Source: CAYPOY01 sp964412395 (lineage in GTDB: Bacteria > Chloroflexota > Anaerolineae > B4-G1). Taken from it: DNA of 17,992 bases. Positions 5,982-13,228 of this stretch are shown here, piece after piece. The notes below the pieces were generated by a model that was given only the letters and a program-made list of their open reading frames with translations, was not told where the DNA came from and searched no databases. The translations under genes and the position numbers were made by a program. Each line of letters begins with the position of its first letter. Positions within the stretch are counted from its first letter, which is position 1. The stretch is from contig CAYPOY010000078.1 of the NCBI GenBank assembly GCA_964412395.1, positions 1-17,992 on the forward strand, read 5' to 3'.

Positions 5982-6317
5982 TTACGCCTCTCCCTTCGTC
6001 AGCACGAACACACTGATAGCGATGCCCACCAGGTAGGCCACCGCGATGCGGTGCGACGCGCCCCCCGGCGGCAGCGTCGAGACGACCAGCGTCGCCAGGT
6101 GCAAGATAGCGAACATCAGCGCCAGCCGGAAGAAGGCGTGGTAGGCCAGTTGCGCCTGCGGCGGCAACAGGTCCTCACCGCAGGCGTAGGGCTGATGCTT
6201 GTCGGGGTGCTCCTCGCCCGGCGCAGCCAGCGCCCCGCCCAGCCGGTAGAGACCGCAGGCCAGCGCCAGGAAGACGCATAGGGCGACCGGGGGACTCAAC
6301 AATACATCTTCAATCAT
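5982..6317 (-). CDS. NuoA-like small membrane subunit
   Basis: A 111-residue protein with about three membrane helices. The loop after the first helix reads QPYACGEDLLPPQAQLAYHA (about 42-61), which corresponds to the Y-x-C-G-x-E-P loop of NuoA and its counterparts in group 4 hydrogenases and contains the cysteine near the quinone/Q-like cavity. The second helix begins FFRLALMFAILHLATLVV. The start has an excellent GGAGGTG ribosome site overlapping the NuoN-like stop, three bases away. In the canonical order it should be followed directly by the NuoB-like gene; here a roughly 560-base antisense cassette separates them. Confidence 0.8.
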   Translation of the reverse strand: MIEDVLLSPPVALCVFLALACGLYRLGGALAAPGEEHPDKHQPYACGEDLLPPQAQLAYHAFFRLALMFAILHLATLVVSTLPPGGASHRIAVAYLVGIAISVFVLTKGEA

Positions 6318-6320
6318 CTC

Positions 6321-7865
6321 TCACCTCCCCAACGCCAGCAAGTAGACGCCCGCGCCTGCCGCCCAGTCCAGCCAGGGCCCCGGGTAGAGGCCGAGAGCCA
6401 GCACCAGCGCCCCCAGGACCACCAGGGGCACCACCATCCAGGGCGAGATTTGAATCCGCCCCCCTCTCTTCCCCCGCTCTTTCCCCCCCATTGGGGGGGA
6501 TGAAGGGGGGGTAAACAGCGTGCCGATGAGTGGCAGGTAGTACCCCAGCGAGAGTAGGCTGTTCAACAAGAAGGCCACCAATCCCACGTAGCCGAGGGCG
6601 TCTGACGAGCGCAGGGCACCCATCAGGACGAACCACTTGCCGGAGAAGCCGGCCAACGGCGGCACGCCGGCCAATCCGGCTAGCGCGACGCTGAAGGCCA
6701 CGGCCACCAGCGGCAGGCGCATCGCCGTCCCGCGCAGGTCCGCAATCCGGGTGGCGTCGCAGTAAAAGTGGCAGACCCCCTTGCACAGGAAGGCCAGCCC
6801 CTTCATCGCAGCGTGGGCCAGCAGCAGGAAGAAGCCGGCCTGGATGGCCGCCGGGATGGCGTAGCGCAATCCGATCCCGATGCTCAACATGATATACCCC
6901 ATCTGCGCAATTGTCGAGTAGGCCAGCAGCCGCTTGGTGTGGGTCTGCACCAGCGCCAGCCCGTTGCCCAACGTCATATTGAACAGCGAGAGCACAATCA
7001 ACAGCGTCCCCAGGTCGCGCGCTGGAAAGCCCAACCCCAGGCTGACCTTGAGCAGCGCGTAAAAGGTGCTCTGGATGATGATGCCGGAGAGCATGGCGCT
7101 GATGCTGCTGGGCGCCCGCCCGTGGGCGTCGGGCAGCCAGGTGTGAAGAGGGACGATGGCGCTCTTGATGCCCAGGCCCACCAGGAAGCAGGCCACCCCG
7201 GCGCGAGTCCACGGCCCCGGCATGCCCATCCCCCCCAATGGGGGGGATGAAGGGGGGGGCAGCGCCAGCGTCCCTGTCTCGCGGTAGACGAACGAGATAC
7301 CCAGCAGGATGATGACCGTGCCCACACTGCCCATCACCAGATATTTGAAGCCAGCCTCGATGGCCGTGTTAGTGTGCCGGCGAAAGGCGACCAGCACGTA
7401 GGCGGCGACGCTCATCAACTCGCAGAACATATAGAGGTTGAACAGGTCGGCCGCCAACACCATGCCCACCAGGCCGGTCACCAGCAACAACAACAGCGGG
7501 TAGTAAGTCTCATAGCGCCGGTCGAGCGCCAGGTAGCGGCCGGAGTAGAGCGCCACCAGCAGCCCCAGTCCCAGCGCCACGCCTGCCACTACCAGTCCGC
7601 CGGGATCAGCGCGCAGGAAGGCCTCATCGGGGCCGAAGTGTCCCCACGCTGGCAGGAGAAACCGGGTTTTTCCCAAAAACCCGGTTTCTTTGCCCGTGAG
7701 CGCAAAGAGGGGCACCAGCGCCACCAGTGCCGTCGCGAAGGCCAGCGCCGTGAGCAGTGCCAACAGGTCGTTGCGGTCGGTCAACAGCCGCGCCACCAGG
7801 TAGACGGCGAACGCGCCGGTGGCCAGACAGACCAGCGGCAGCACCACCCACACGTCGCCCGTCAC
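6321..7865 (-). CDS. NuoN/MbhH-type antiporter-like subunit
   Basis: A 514-residue membrane protein of the Mrp/complex I antiporter family (proton- or sodium-conducting). Key residues are in place: Glu149 (FCELMSV), Lys234 (GIKSAIVPLHTWLPDAHG), Lys311 (THTKRLLAYSTIAQMGY), His351/Lys355 (HAAMKGLAFL) and Lys410 (PPLAGFSGK). Three stretches are not family sequence and are encoded by inserted repeats: about 58-72 (GKETGFLGKTRFLLP, AAACCGGGTTT palindrome), about 202-218 (ALPPPSSPPLGGMGMPG) and about 451-470 (FTPPSSPPMGGKERGK and on), both from G-tract palindromes. All fall in predicted loops. The GTG start overlaps the previous stop as GTGA. Confidence 0.95.
   Translation of the reverse strand: MTGDVWVVLPLVCLATGAFAVYLVARLLTDRNDLLALLTALAFATALVALVPLFALTGKETGFLGKTRFLLPAWGHFGPDEAFLRADPGGLVVAGVALGLGLLVALYSGRYLALDRRYETYYPLLLLLVTGLVGMVLAADLFNLYMFCELMSVAAYVLVAFRRHTNTAIEAGFKYLVMGSVGTVIILLGISFVYRETGTLALPPPSSPPLGGMGMPGPWTRAGVACFLVGLGIKSAIVPLHTWLPDAHGRAPSSISAMLSGIIIQSTFYALLKVSLGLGFPARDLGTLLIVLSLFNMTLGNGLALVQTHTKRLLAYSTIAQMGYIMLSIGIGLRYAIPAAIQAGFFLLLAHAAMKGLAFLCKGVCHFYCDATRIADLRGTAMRLPLVAVAFSVALAGLAGVPPLAGFSGKWFVLMGALRSSDALGYVGLVAFLLNSLLSLGYYLPLIGTLFTPPSSPPMGGKERGKRGGRIQISPWMVVPLVVLGALVLALGLYPGPWLDWAAGAGVYLLALGR
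6459..6511. repeat. Family A G-tract palindromic element, second copy in the NuoN-like gene
   Basis: A long left arm (C6, TCTCTT, C5, GCTCTTT), C7, ATT, G7, ATGAAG, G7. It is in frame and encodes about 20 residues near the C-terminus of the NuoN-like protein. Confidence 0.9.
7227..7259. repeat. Family A G-tract palindromic element, first copy in the NuoN-like gene
   Basis: C-run, AAT, G7, ATGAAG, G8, with a shortened left arm compared with other copies. It lies in the loop before the membrane helix carrying Lys234. Confidence 0.88.
7657..7689. repeat. Family D palindrome (AAACCGGGTTT type) in the NuoN-like gene
   Basis: Perfect 15-base arms, AGAAACCGGGTTTTT and AAAAACCCGGTTTCT, around a CCC loop. 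The element is translated in frame as ETGFLGKTRF. A related copy is in the NuoL-like gene. Confidence 0.92.
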
Positions 7866-9331
7866 CAGGCGCCTCCCAGGATCAACGGCAACCCGTGGGC
7901 CACCCAGTCACAGACCGTCGCCGGGAAGAGCCCCCCGATGAGGGCCAACGCAGCCAGCAAGACCGTCGGCGCTACCATCGCCCAGGGCAGCCGGTCTACA
8001 GTCAGCCCCTCCGGGCGAGCGCCGAAAAAGATGCGCCCCACGAACCAGAGGGCGTAGGCCACCGTCAGCAACGACCCGAACAGCGTCAGGACGGAGAGCC
8101 CGATGTGGGCGGTGTGAAAGCCACCGGAGAATATCATCCACTCGCTGACAAAGATGCAAAAGGGCGGCATACCGGCGATGGCCAGCACGCCCGCACCGGT
8201 GCAAAGCGCCACCAGTGGCATCGCGCTCCCCAGGCCACCCAGTTCCGCGATGCGCCGCCGCCCCGTGGCGCGCATCACCAGCCCCACGCACATAAAGAGC
8301 AGCGCCTTGACGATGGCGTGGTAGATGACGTGCAGCGTCGCCCCGGCGACCCCGTCGTAGGTCAGCGTGCCCAGCCCGAAGAGGATGTACCCCATCTGGC
8401 TGACGCTGGAGTAGGCGATGATGCGTTTGACGTCCTGCTCGGCCAGGGCCATCAGCGCGCCGTAGAGTTCGGAGACGATGCCCGCCACCATCATCGGCAC
8501 GACAAAGGGGGCCATCTGGGCCGGCGAGAAGATGCTCAGCGGGAAGCGCAGTACGCCGTAGGTGCCCATGCTGAGCATCGCCGCCGCGAGCATGATGGTG
8601 ACCGGCATCGGGGCCACGGCGTGGGCGTCGGGCAGCCAGAGATGCAGCGGGAAGATGGCCATCTTGACGCAGAAGCCGACGATGAAGAGCGTGGTCACGG
8701 TCGTCACCAGGCCGGGGGCTAACGTGATACCCGCCCGCAATGCCGAGAAACTGTCGCTTCCGGTGGCATCATAAAGCATAAGCAGCCCCATCAGCACCAT
8801 CAGCGACCCCAGGTGGGTGAAGATAAAGTACTTGAGCGCCACCGCGCCCCGGCGCTCGCCATCACCCCAGACGGCGATCAGTGCGCAGGAGGCCACCAGC
8901 ATCAGTTCCCAGAAGATGTAGAACAGGAACATGTCGTCAGCCAGGGTGGTGCCGGACATTCCAACGGCAAAGAGCATCAGCAAGGCATAGAAAACCGGCG
9001 TCCTCTCGTCCGGGCGGTGGTAACCCCAGGTGTAGACGACCGCCACCAGCGTCACGGCCGCCTCGGTGAGCAGGAAGGGGAAAGTCAGCCAGTCCAGGTG
9101 CAGCACCAGGCGGATGTGCGCTGCCGGGATCCATTCGGAGCCGAGTATGGGGACGTCGCCGCGCCGGAGCGCCGGCAGCAGGGCGAAAGTGGCAATCAGC
9201 GAGAGCGCCGCAGCCAGGCCCGCGATCCAACCCGCCTGACGCGCACAGCGGCCGCGCAGCAGGGGGAGCAACAGCGCCGCCGCCAGCGGCGCGCCCAGGA
9301 CGGTCAACAGCCACGTTGTCTCTACATTCAT
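7862..9331 (-). CDS. NuoM-type antiporter-like subunit
   Basis: A 489-residue multi-pass ion-translocating subunit. The canonical charge relay is visible: Glu142 (IFWELMLV), Lys223 (CVKMAIFPLHLWLPDAH), Lys302 (DVKRIIAYSSVSQMGY), His338/Lys342 (HAIVKALLFM) and Glu397 in place of the terminal lysine (IFVSEWMIF), which is the NuoM pattern. It contains none of the inserted repeats, unlike both antiporter-like neighbours. The start at 9331 (MNVETTWLL) has GGAGG four bases upstream. A start six codons earlier at 9349 is possible but lies within an 11-base duplication with the NuoL-like gene's end. Confidence 0.95.
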   Translation of the reverse strand: MNVETTWLLTVLGAPLAAALLLPLLRGRCARQAGWIAGLAAALSLIATFALLPALRRGDVPILGSEWIPAAHIRLVLHLDWLTFPFLLTEAAVTLVAVVYTWGYHRPDERTPVFYALLMLFAVGMSGTTLADDMFLFYIFWELMLVASCALIAVWGDGERRGAVALKYFIFTHLGSLMVLMGLLMLYDATGSDSFSALRAGITLAPGLVTTVTTLFIVGFCVKMAIFPLHLWLPDAHAVAPMPVTIMLAAAMLSMGTYGVLRFPLSIFSPAQMAPFVVPMMVAGIVSELYGALMALAEQDVKRIIAYSSVSQMGYILFGLGTLTYDGVAGATLHVIYHAIVKALLFMCVGLVMRATGRRRIAELGGLGSAMPLVALCTGAGVLAIAGMPPFCIFVSEWMIFSGGFHTAHIGLSVLTLFGSLLTVAYALWFVGRIFFGARPEGLTVDRLPWAMVAPTVLLAALALIGGLFPATVCDWVAHGLPLILGGAW

Positions 9332-9352
9332 GTCTCCTCCCTCAATCATACC

Positions 9353-11389
9353 TCAATCATACAGCACCAGTGTCAGCACCACCAGCGCCAGGCTGACGGC
9401 CACCCACAACAGGTTGCGCCGCAGCCGCCCCGTGTGCCAACGCTGCAAACCCCGGCCCAGCATCAGAGCAGTCCGCACGGCACGGCGCAGGAGACCCTCC
9501 AGGCCTTCATGTTCCACGACGCGATGGGTGACGAGCGCCCCATCCACCACAACCCGCACGGAACCGCGCAGGAGGCCCTCCAAGCCCTTATGTTCCACGA
9601 CGCGATGGGTGACGAGCGCCCCATCCACCACAGCCCGCGCTGAACGGTGGAGGAGGCCTTCCAAGCCCTTGTGTTCCACGACGCGATGGGTGACGTGCGC
9701 CCCATCCACCACAGCCCGCACGGCCAGGGCGATGATCTGTTCCGCGATGCCGACCTCGACCACGGCGTGCAACACCTGGGCCGCCCGGGCCAACCCCTCC
9801 TCCAAGTCGTACACTTCCTCCGCCGGCTGCGCCAAAACGAGAGGGCCCAATCTTGAGCGCCGTTGGAGCCGCCATACAGCCAATACCAGAGCCATCACCA
9901 CCAGCAGCGCCGGGGCGGTCGCCGCATAGCGCAACAGCGCCAACAACGTGGGCATGGCCGGCATCGCCACGTGGCTGGCTGCCGCCAGGTGGCGAGCCAG
10001 CGGCCCGAAGGCCAGCCCGCCGGCCAACACTCCGCCGCCCAACAACCCCACCACCATCCACTGAGTCCAGTGAGCCGCTGCCCCGCTGAAGAAACCGAGT
10101 TTTTTCCTGAAAACCTGGTTTCTGACCCCCACCGGACGGGAAAGCCGCCACGCTGCGCTCGCCGTCCAGACACCGGTCAGCGCGACGGCGGTCTCGGCGA
10201 CGAGCAGCGCGTCCAACGCGGCCCCCGCCTCCCGTGCCCACCATGTCGTCAGCAGGCCAAGGGTCGTCAGCGCCAGCCCGCCCAGGGCAAAGAAACAGGC
10301 GCCGGCCCTGCGCCGGGTGGCCTGATCGGATTGCTGCGCCGCATCCGCCGCCAGGAAGAGCACCAGGCGCAGCGGCGTCAGTGCCAGCAGGCCCAACCAG
10401 ACGGCCGGCTTGACCCCGCTGGCGGCGACGAAGAGCGCCAACCCGCCCTGCGCGGCCCCGACGTAGACCAGCGCACCGCGCGCGTCCACCTGTGTCAGCG
10501 CGATGAGCGCTGCCAGCACCGCGCCGCCGGCCCCCAGCCAGAGCGCCGCCGTCTGCAGCGGGCCGGCCAGCGCCAGCAGCGGCGTGATACGATAGAGCAA
10601 GTACGCGCCCAGGTTGGGCACGACGGTGGCGTAGAGCCAGGCCTGCGAGGCCAGCGTTAGCCGTCGCCCGGGCTGGCTCCAGAGGTGAAAGGGCCAGATG
10701 CCCAGTTTGACCCACACCGCCAGGATAAGACCGGCCACGACCAGACCAAGCCGCGCTCCGTCCAGTGCGCCACCCGCGCTCAGCGCCGCGCCGATGCTCA
10801 ATGTCCCGCTGGCCTCCATCAGTATCAGGATGGCGGTGAGCAGGCCCGCGTCACCCAGGCGCAAGAGCAGGTAGCCGCTCCTGGCAAGGCGGATGCCTGT
10901 CGAGTTTCGTATTTCGACCAGCGGCGCCAGCGCGACGCACAGCGCCACGATCTCCAACGCGACGTAGCGAGCCAGGAAGTGGTCGGTCAGGAAGGCGACG
11001 TTGGTGGCAGCCAGCGCCAGCAGCGTCACGGCTGCGGACAGGGGGTGGAGATTCCGTGCTTCCCTCTCTCTCTCCCCCACATTGGGGGGGATGAGAGGGG
11101 GGGTGGCGAGCAGGACGAGGAATGCCCCCCACGTGGTCACCAGCACAGCGTAGAACCCCGTGGCGCCGATGGTCAGCCCCATGGGGCCTGCGCCGGGCAG
11201 CCACTCGACCGCGACGGCTGGGCCGCCGCCGGTGTGGGGCAGCAGGGCCAGCGCACACAGCGCCGTCAAACCGGTCGCCGTCAGCACCACGCGGCGCACA
11301 GTCGAGGGGTGGGCGCGTCGTAAAGCTACGGCCACCAAGGCGGCCGCTAACAGCGGCAGCGCGATCAGGCCCACAACCAGTCCGCTCAC
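9353..11389 (-). CDS. Divergent NuoL-type antiporter-like subunit
   Basis: About 678 residues. The family fold is recognisable: Glu146 (ARYVALEIVAL), Lys228 (VWVKLGIWPFHLW) and a long C-terminal extension ending in a membrane helix (WHTGRLRRNLLW near the end), as expected for the NuoL lateral-helix region. Other relay positions look lost: the helix normally reading H-x-x-x-K-A-L-L-F reads LTPLRLVLFL, D-x-K-R-x-x-A-Y-S reads VDARGALVYV, and the GF-x-S-K motif is missing (TTWWAREAG instead). Residues about 97-111 (TPPLIPPNVGERE) and about 421-436 (VRNQVFRKKLGFFSG) come from inserted palindromes; residues about 559-639 are three copies of a 27-residue unit. GTG at 11389, five bases past the previous stop, is the preferred start; TTG at 11422 is the alternative. 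Confidence 0.88.
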   Translation of the reverse strand: MSGLVVGLIALPLLAAALVAVALRRAHPSTVRRVVLTATGLTALCALALLPHTGGGPAVAVEWLPGAGPMGLTIGATGFYAVLVTTWGAFLVLLATPPLIPPNVGEREREARNLHPLSAAVTLLALAATNVAFLTDHFLARYVALEIVALCVALAPLVEIRNSTGIRLARSGYLLLRLGDAGLLTAILILMEASGTLSIGAALSAGGALDGARLGLVVAGLILAVWVKLGIWPFHLWSQPGRRLTLASQAWLYATVVPNLGAYLLYRITPLLALAGPLQTAALWLGAGGAVLAALIALTQVDARGALVYVGAAQGGLALFVAASGVKPAVWLGLLALTPLRLVLFLAADAAQQSDQATRRRAGACFFALGGLALTTLGLLTTWWAREAGAALDALLVAETAVALTGVWTASAAWRLSRPVGVRNQVFRKKLGFFSGAAAHWTQWMVVGLLGGGVLAGGLAFGPLARHLAAASHVAMPAMPTLLALLRYAATAPALLVVMALVLAVWRLQRRSRLGPLVLAQPAEEVYDLEEGLARAAQVLHAVVEVGIAEQIIALAVRAVVDGAHVTHRVVEHKGLEGLLHRSARAVVDGALVTHRVVEHKGLEGLLRGSVRVVVDGALVTHRVVEHEGLEGLLRRAVRTALMLGRGLQRWHTGRLRRNLLWVAVSLALVVLTLVLYD
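9473..9715 (-). repeat. Three 81-bp in-frame tandem units in the NuoL-like gene
   Basis: Each 27-residue unit follows the pattern VVDGALVTHRVVEHKGLEG + LLRxxxR. The three copies differ at only a few residues, and the DNA copies are also very similar (shared core GTTCCACGACGCGATGGGTG on the plus strand). The unit matches the single amphipathic segment that normally precedes the last membrane helix in NuoL-type proteins. Confidence 0.92.
10090..10123. repeat. Family D palindrome (AAACCGGGTTT type) in the NuoL-like gene
   Basis: AGAAACCGAGTTTTTTC and GAAAACCTGGTTTCT: a degenerate copy of the element in the NuoN-like gene, with mismatched arms. It is read in frame as NQVFRKKLGFF. Confidence 0.82.
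11061..11103. repeat. Family A G-tract palindromic element in the NuoL-like gene
   Basis: TCCCTCTCTCTCTC, C5, ACATT, G7, ATGAGA, G7. It is in frame and encodes PPLIPPNVGERERE between early membrane helices. Confidence 0.88.
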
Positions 11390-11393
11390 TACG

Positions 11394-11717
11394 TCAACCC
11401 CGCAGCCGATCCAGGCGGTCAATGTCTCCTGAGGGGTAGTGACGGAAGACGTTCACGATCAAGGCCAACGCAATGGCAATTACAACCGTCTCCACGACCA
11501 GCGCCGAGATGACCATCGTCTCAGCAGAGCGCACATCCCCGCGCAGGTGGGCGGCGTGTACCAGGCTGAGCGTGACGCCCTGGAGCATGATCTTGAGGCC
11601 GAACACCTGCTTGATGACGTTGCGCCGCGTGAGCAGGCAGAACAGTCCGATCAGGAACAGTAACACGGTCAGCGAAGTGTTGAGCGTGTCCAGCCAGTCC
11701 ATCGTCTCCACATTCAT
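11394..11717 (-). CDS. NuoK/MrpC/MbhG-like subunit
   Basis: A 107-residue protein with three membrane helices. NVIKQVFGLKIMLQGVTLSL (about 33-52) and DVRSAETMVISALVVETVV (about 60-78) are typical of the NuoK/MrpC fold, with Glu66 and Glu76 at the buried positions of helices two and three. It is part of the flexible membrane module between the NuoH-like subunit and the antiporter-like subunits. The ATG overlaps the stop of the MbhE-like gene by four bases (ATGA). Its N-terminus (MNVET) matches that of the NuoM-like gene down to the DNA. Confidence 0.9.
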   Translation of the reverse strand: MNVETMDWLDTLNTSLTVLLFLIGLFCLLTRRNVIKQVFGLKIMLQGVTLSLVHAAHLRGDVRSAETMVISALVVETVVIAIALALIVNVFRHYPSGDIDRLDRLRG

Positions 11718-11995
11718 TCGTCGTCCTCCCTGCCCCTGGGCAACAGCGCGGCGATGCCCAGCGCGCTGGCGAAGATCAGCCCCACCTGCACAGCCAGGTC
11801 GAGGCCGCGGCCCTCCCAGAACCACTGCCGGAATGACCCTTCGACAGGCTCAGGGCCCCGCGCTATGTGGGCGTCGTCGGGTGGGGCCAGGAATTGTTGG
11901 CCGATCAACAGGCCGACGACCAGCAGCGCGACCACAGCGCCGACCCAGGCAACGTGCTCGTGCTGCAGATTGATGAACTTCCGTATAGACGCCAT
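11714..11995 (-). CDS. MbhE/MrpB-like small membrane subunit
   Basis: A 93-residue protein with two membrane helices. The C-terminal segment WFWEGRGLDLAVQVGLIFAS resembles the conserved W-D-Y-R-G-x-D-x-L-G-E-x-x-V-L-F stretch of the MbhE/MrpB family. The loop between the helices carries HIARGPEPVEGSFRQ, encoded by a TTCG-GCTCAG dispersed element. The start is fixed by AAAGGAG eight bases upstream. The 15-base leader and the KFINL codons are shared with the DUF368 gene. Confidence 0.75.
   Translation of the reverse strand: MASIRKFINLQHEHVAWVGAVVALLVVGLLIGQQFLAPPDDAHIARGPEPVEGSFRQWFWEGRGLDLAVQVGLIFASALGIAALLPRGREDDE
11837..11856. repeat. Family B dispersed element (TTCGACAGGCTCAG) in the MbhE-like gene
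   Basis: CCCTTCGACAGGCTCAGGGC is in frame and encodes GPEPVEG, a peptide commonly left by this repeat type. The ends CCCT and AGGG are inverted repeats. The copy in the NuoC-like tail is a longer relative in the other orientation. Confidence 0.8.
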
Positions 11996-12011
11996 TGTGC
12001 TCTCCTTTGTT

Positions 12012-12030
12012 TGTTCATTGTTCATTGTTC
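12012..12030 (-). repeat. ATGA tandem array at the MbhD-like stop
   Basis: GGAACAATGAACAATGAAC on the minus strand. The first ATGA supplies the TGA stop of the MbhD-like gene, and the array runs into the AAAGGAG ribosome site of the MbhE-like gene. Confidence 0.75.
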
Positions 12031-12270
12031 CTGCCCTCGCATAGACTCGGTCAGGCTGATAGCGACGATAAAGAGCACGCTGACCAACCCGGCCCCCACG
12101 CTTAATTCAAAGCCGCCCGCGTAGGGCGCGTTGAGCATAAAGAAGATCACGGCCAGCGCCGCGCTCCCCACTCCCAGCGCAACAGCCGCCTGGAGCAGGT
12201 TCTTGAAGAGCACCGCCGCAACAGCACTGATGAGGATGACGGCCGCCAGCGCGACGTATATGGTCGTCAT
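12022..12270 (-). CDS. MbhD/DUF4040-like membrane subunit (NuoJ-related)
   Basis: An 82-residue protein with three predicted membrane helices. AVLFKNLLQAAVALGVGSAA (about 20-39) and FELSVGAGLVSVLFIVAISL (about 55-74) match the MbhD/MrpA-C pattern, in which the first is the 'K-N-L-x-x-A' helix and the second carries a buried glutamate (Glu56). It is the first gene of the hydrogenase-type operon. The start has a strong AGGAGG ribosome site placed within the end of the DUF368 gene, and its ATG overlaps that gene's TGA (ATGA), so the two are probably translationally coupled. Confidence 0.88.
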   Translation of the reverse strand: MTTIYVALAAVILISAVAAVLFKNLLQAAVALGVGSAALAVIFFMLNAPYAGGFELSVGAGLVSVLFIVAISLTESMRGQEQ

Positions 12271-13133
12271 GTGGGCCTCCTTTCCGCTTGTCCACTTCCG
12301 GCCGGCTTGCCGAGTAGCCAAGCGATGGCAACGCCGGCCACCAGAGTCAGTATGCCGGCGAGAGAGGATACGGAAGTGTCCAACTCTGCCGGCCAAAGAC
12401 CGACGAACGAGCCACAGATCAACCCCAGGATGGCGTAAAAGGTCACGGCAGGATGCCGCTTCAGGGCCAAATCAACTAATTTAGAGCAGGTCAGTACCCC
12501 TATGCCAACTCCGGCCGCGACAGAGATGATCACCCCCCAGTGAACGGGCGGTTGGGTCAGAGAAGCGAGGGCCTGCATAATTGGCCCGTACGTTCCTGCC
12601 AGGAGAAATATGTACGAACCACTCATGCCTGGCGTTATCACTGCGCCGCCCGCGAAAAAACCGACGATCCCGAAATAGAGCAGGCCCATCCAGGTGGATG
12701 CGTCGGCGGAGGAATGTCCTACCTCCCCACCTCTTCCTCCTAATCCCACCAGGATTGCCAGTATGAGTCCCACGGCGAACGCGATCACCCGACGGGAGGT
12801 TGGCCTCATATCATAATGCATCTTGACAACGCTCGGAATGCTGCCTGCAATGAGCCCGATGAAGAAGAACTGTGCCGGTGCAGGATACCGGTCCAGCACG
12901 AGGGTGGCCAGACTGGCAAAGGCCAGGGTCCCGACAACGGCTCCGAGACCTAGGGGGATCAGGAACAGGAGATAGTGCCTGATCATCTTTCTGTTTGAGA
13001 AAAAGTTTCCGACCGCCTCTATCAGCTCATCGTATACTCCCAGCAAGACCATGAACGTGCCGGTGCTGACGCCAGGGATCACGTTGGCGACTCCGACAGC
13101 CATGCCTTTCAGAAATAGATTGATGAATTTCAC
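12267..13133 (-). CDS. DUF368 polytopic membrane protein (PopT-type polyprenyl-phosphate transporter family)
   Basis: A 288-residue protein with about eight membrane helices. The family signature GVANVIPGVSTGTF follows the first residues, and a second half-repeat reads GGAVITPGMSGSYIFLLAG (the matching P-G-x-S-G motif). DUF368 proteins have been linked to recycling undecaprenyl phosphate across the membrane in other bacteria. The GTG start was chosen because AAAGGAG lies seven bases upstream and conserved sequence begins there; about 55 residues of upstream open frame are not family sequence. It lacks the inserted repeats and looks less GC-rich than its neighbours, so it may have joined the locus later. 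Its stop overlaps the MbhD-like start. Confidence 0.92.
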   Translation of the reverse strand: MKFINLFLKGMAVGVANVIPGVSTGTFMVLLGVYDELIEAVGNFFSNRKMIRHYLLFLIPLGLGAVVGTLAFASLATLVLDRYPAPAQFFFIGLIAGSIPSVVKMHYDMRPTSRRVIAFAVGLILAILVGLGGRGGEVGHSSADASTWMGLLYFGIVGFFAGGAVITPGMSGSYIFLLAGTYGPIMQALASLTQPPVHWGVIISVAAGVGIGVLTCSKLVDLALKRHPAVTFYAILGLICGSFVGLWPAELDTSVSSLAGILTLVAGVAIAWLLGKPAGSGQAERRPT

Positions 13134-13228
13134 TGTGCTCTCCTTTGTGCCACATGTCGAGTGTACTTGGCGAATGTGGTGCGTAACCTGCAAAACGTGA
13201 TTGTGTTCAGGATATTCGTCGAAGCAGC

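Noticed and set aside
7657..7689. Intrinsic terminator (palindrome with T-run)
   Set aside because: It is in the middle of an intact reading frame, its arms hold A/T runs on both sides as part of the palindrome, and a sister copy also lies inside a gene.
7374..8722. Two long overlapping plus-strand frames opposite the NuoM/NuoN-like genes
   Set aside because: The translations are Arg/Gln/His-rich low-complexity shadows of membrane-protein codons, with no start signals or motifs.
9863..11323. Plus-strand frames opposite the NuoL-like gene
   Set aside because: Same reason: antisense shadows with Gln/Arg-rich composition and no ribosome sites.
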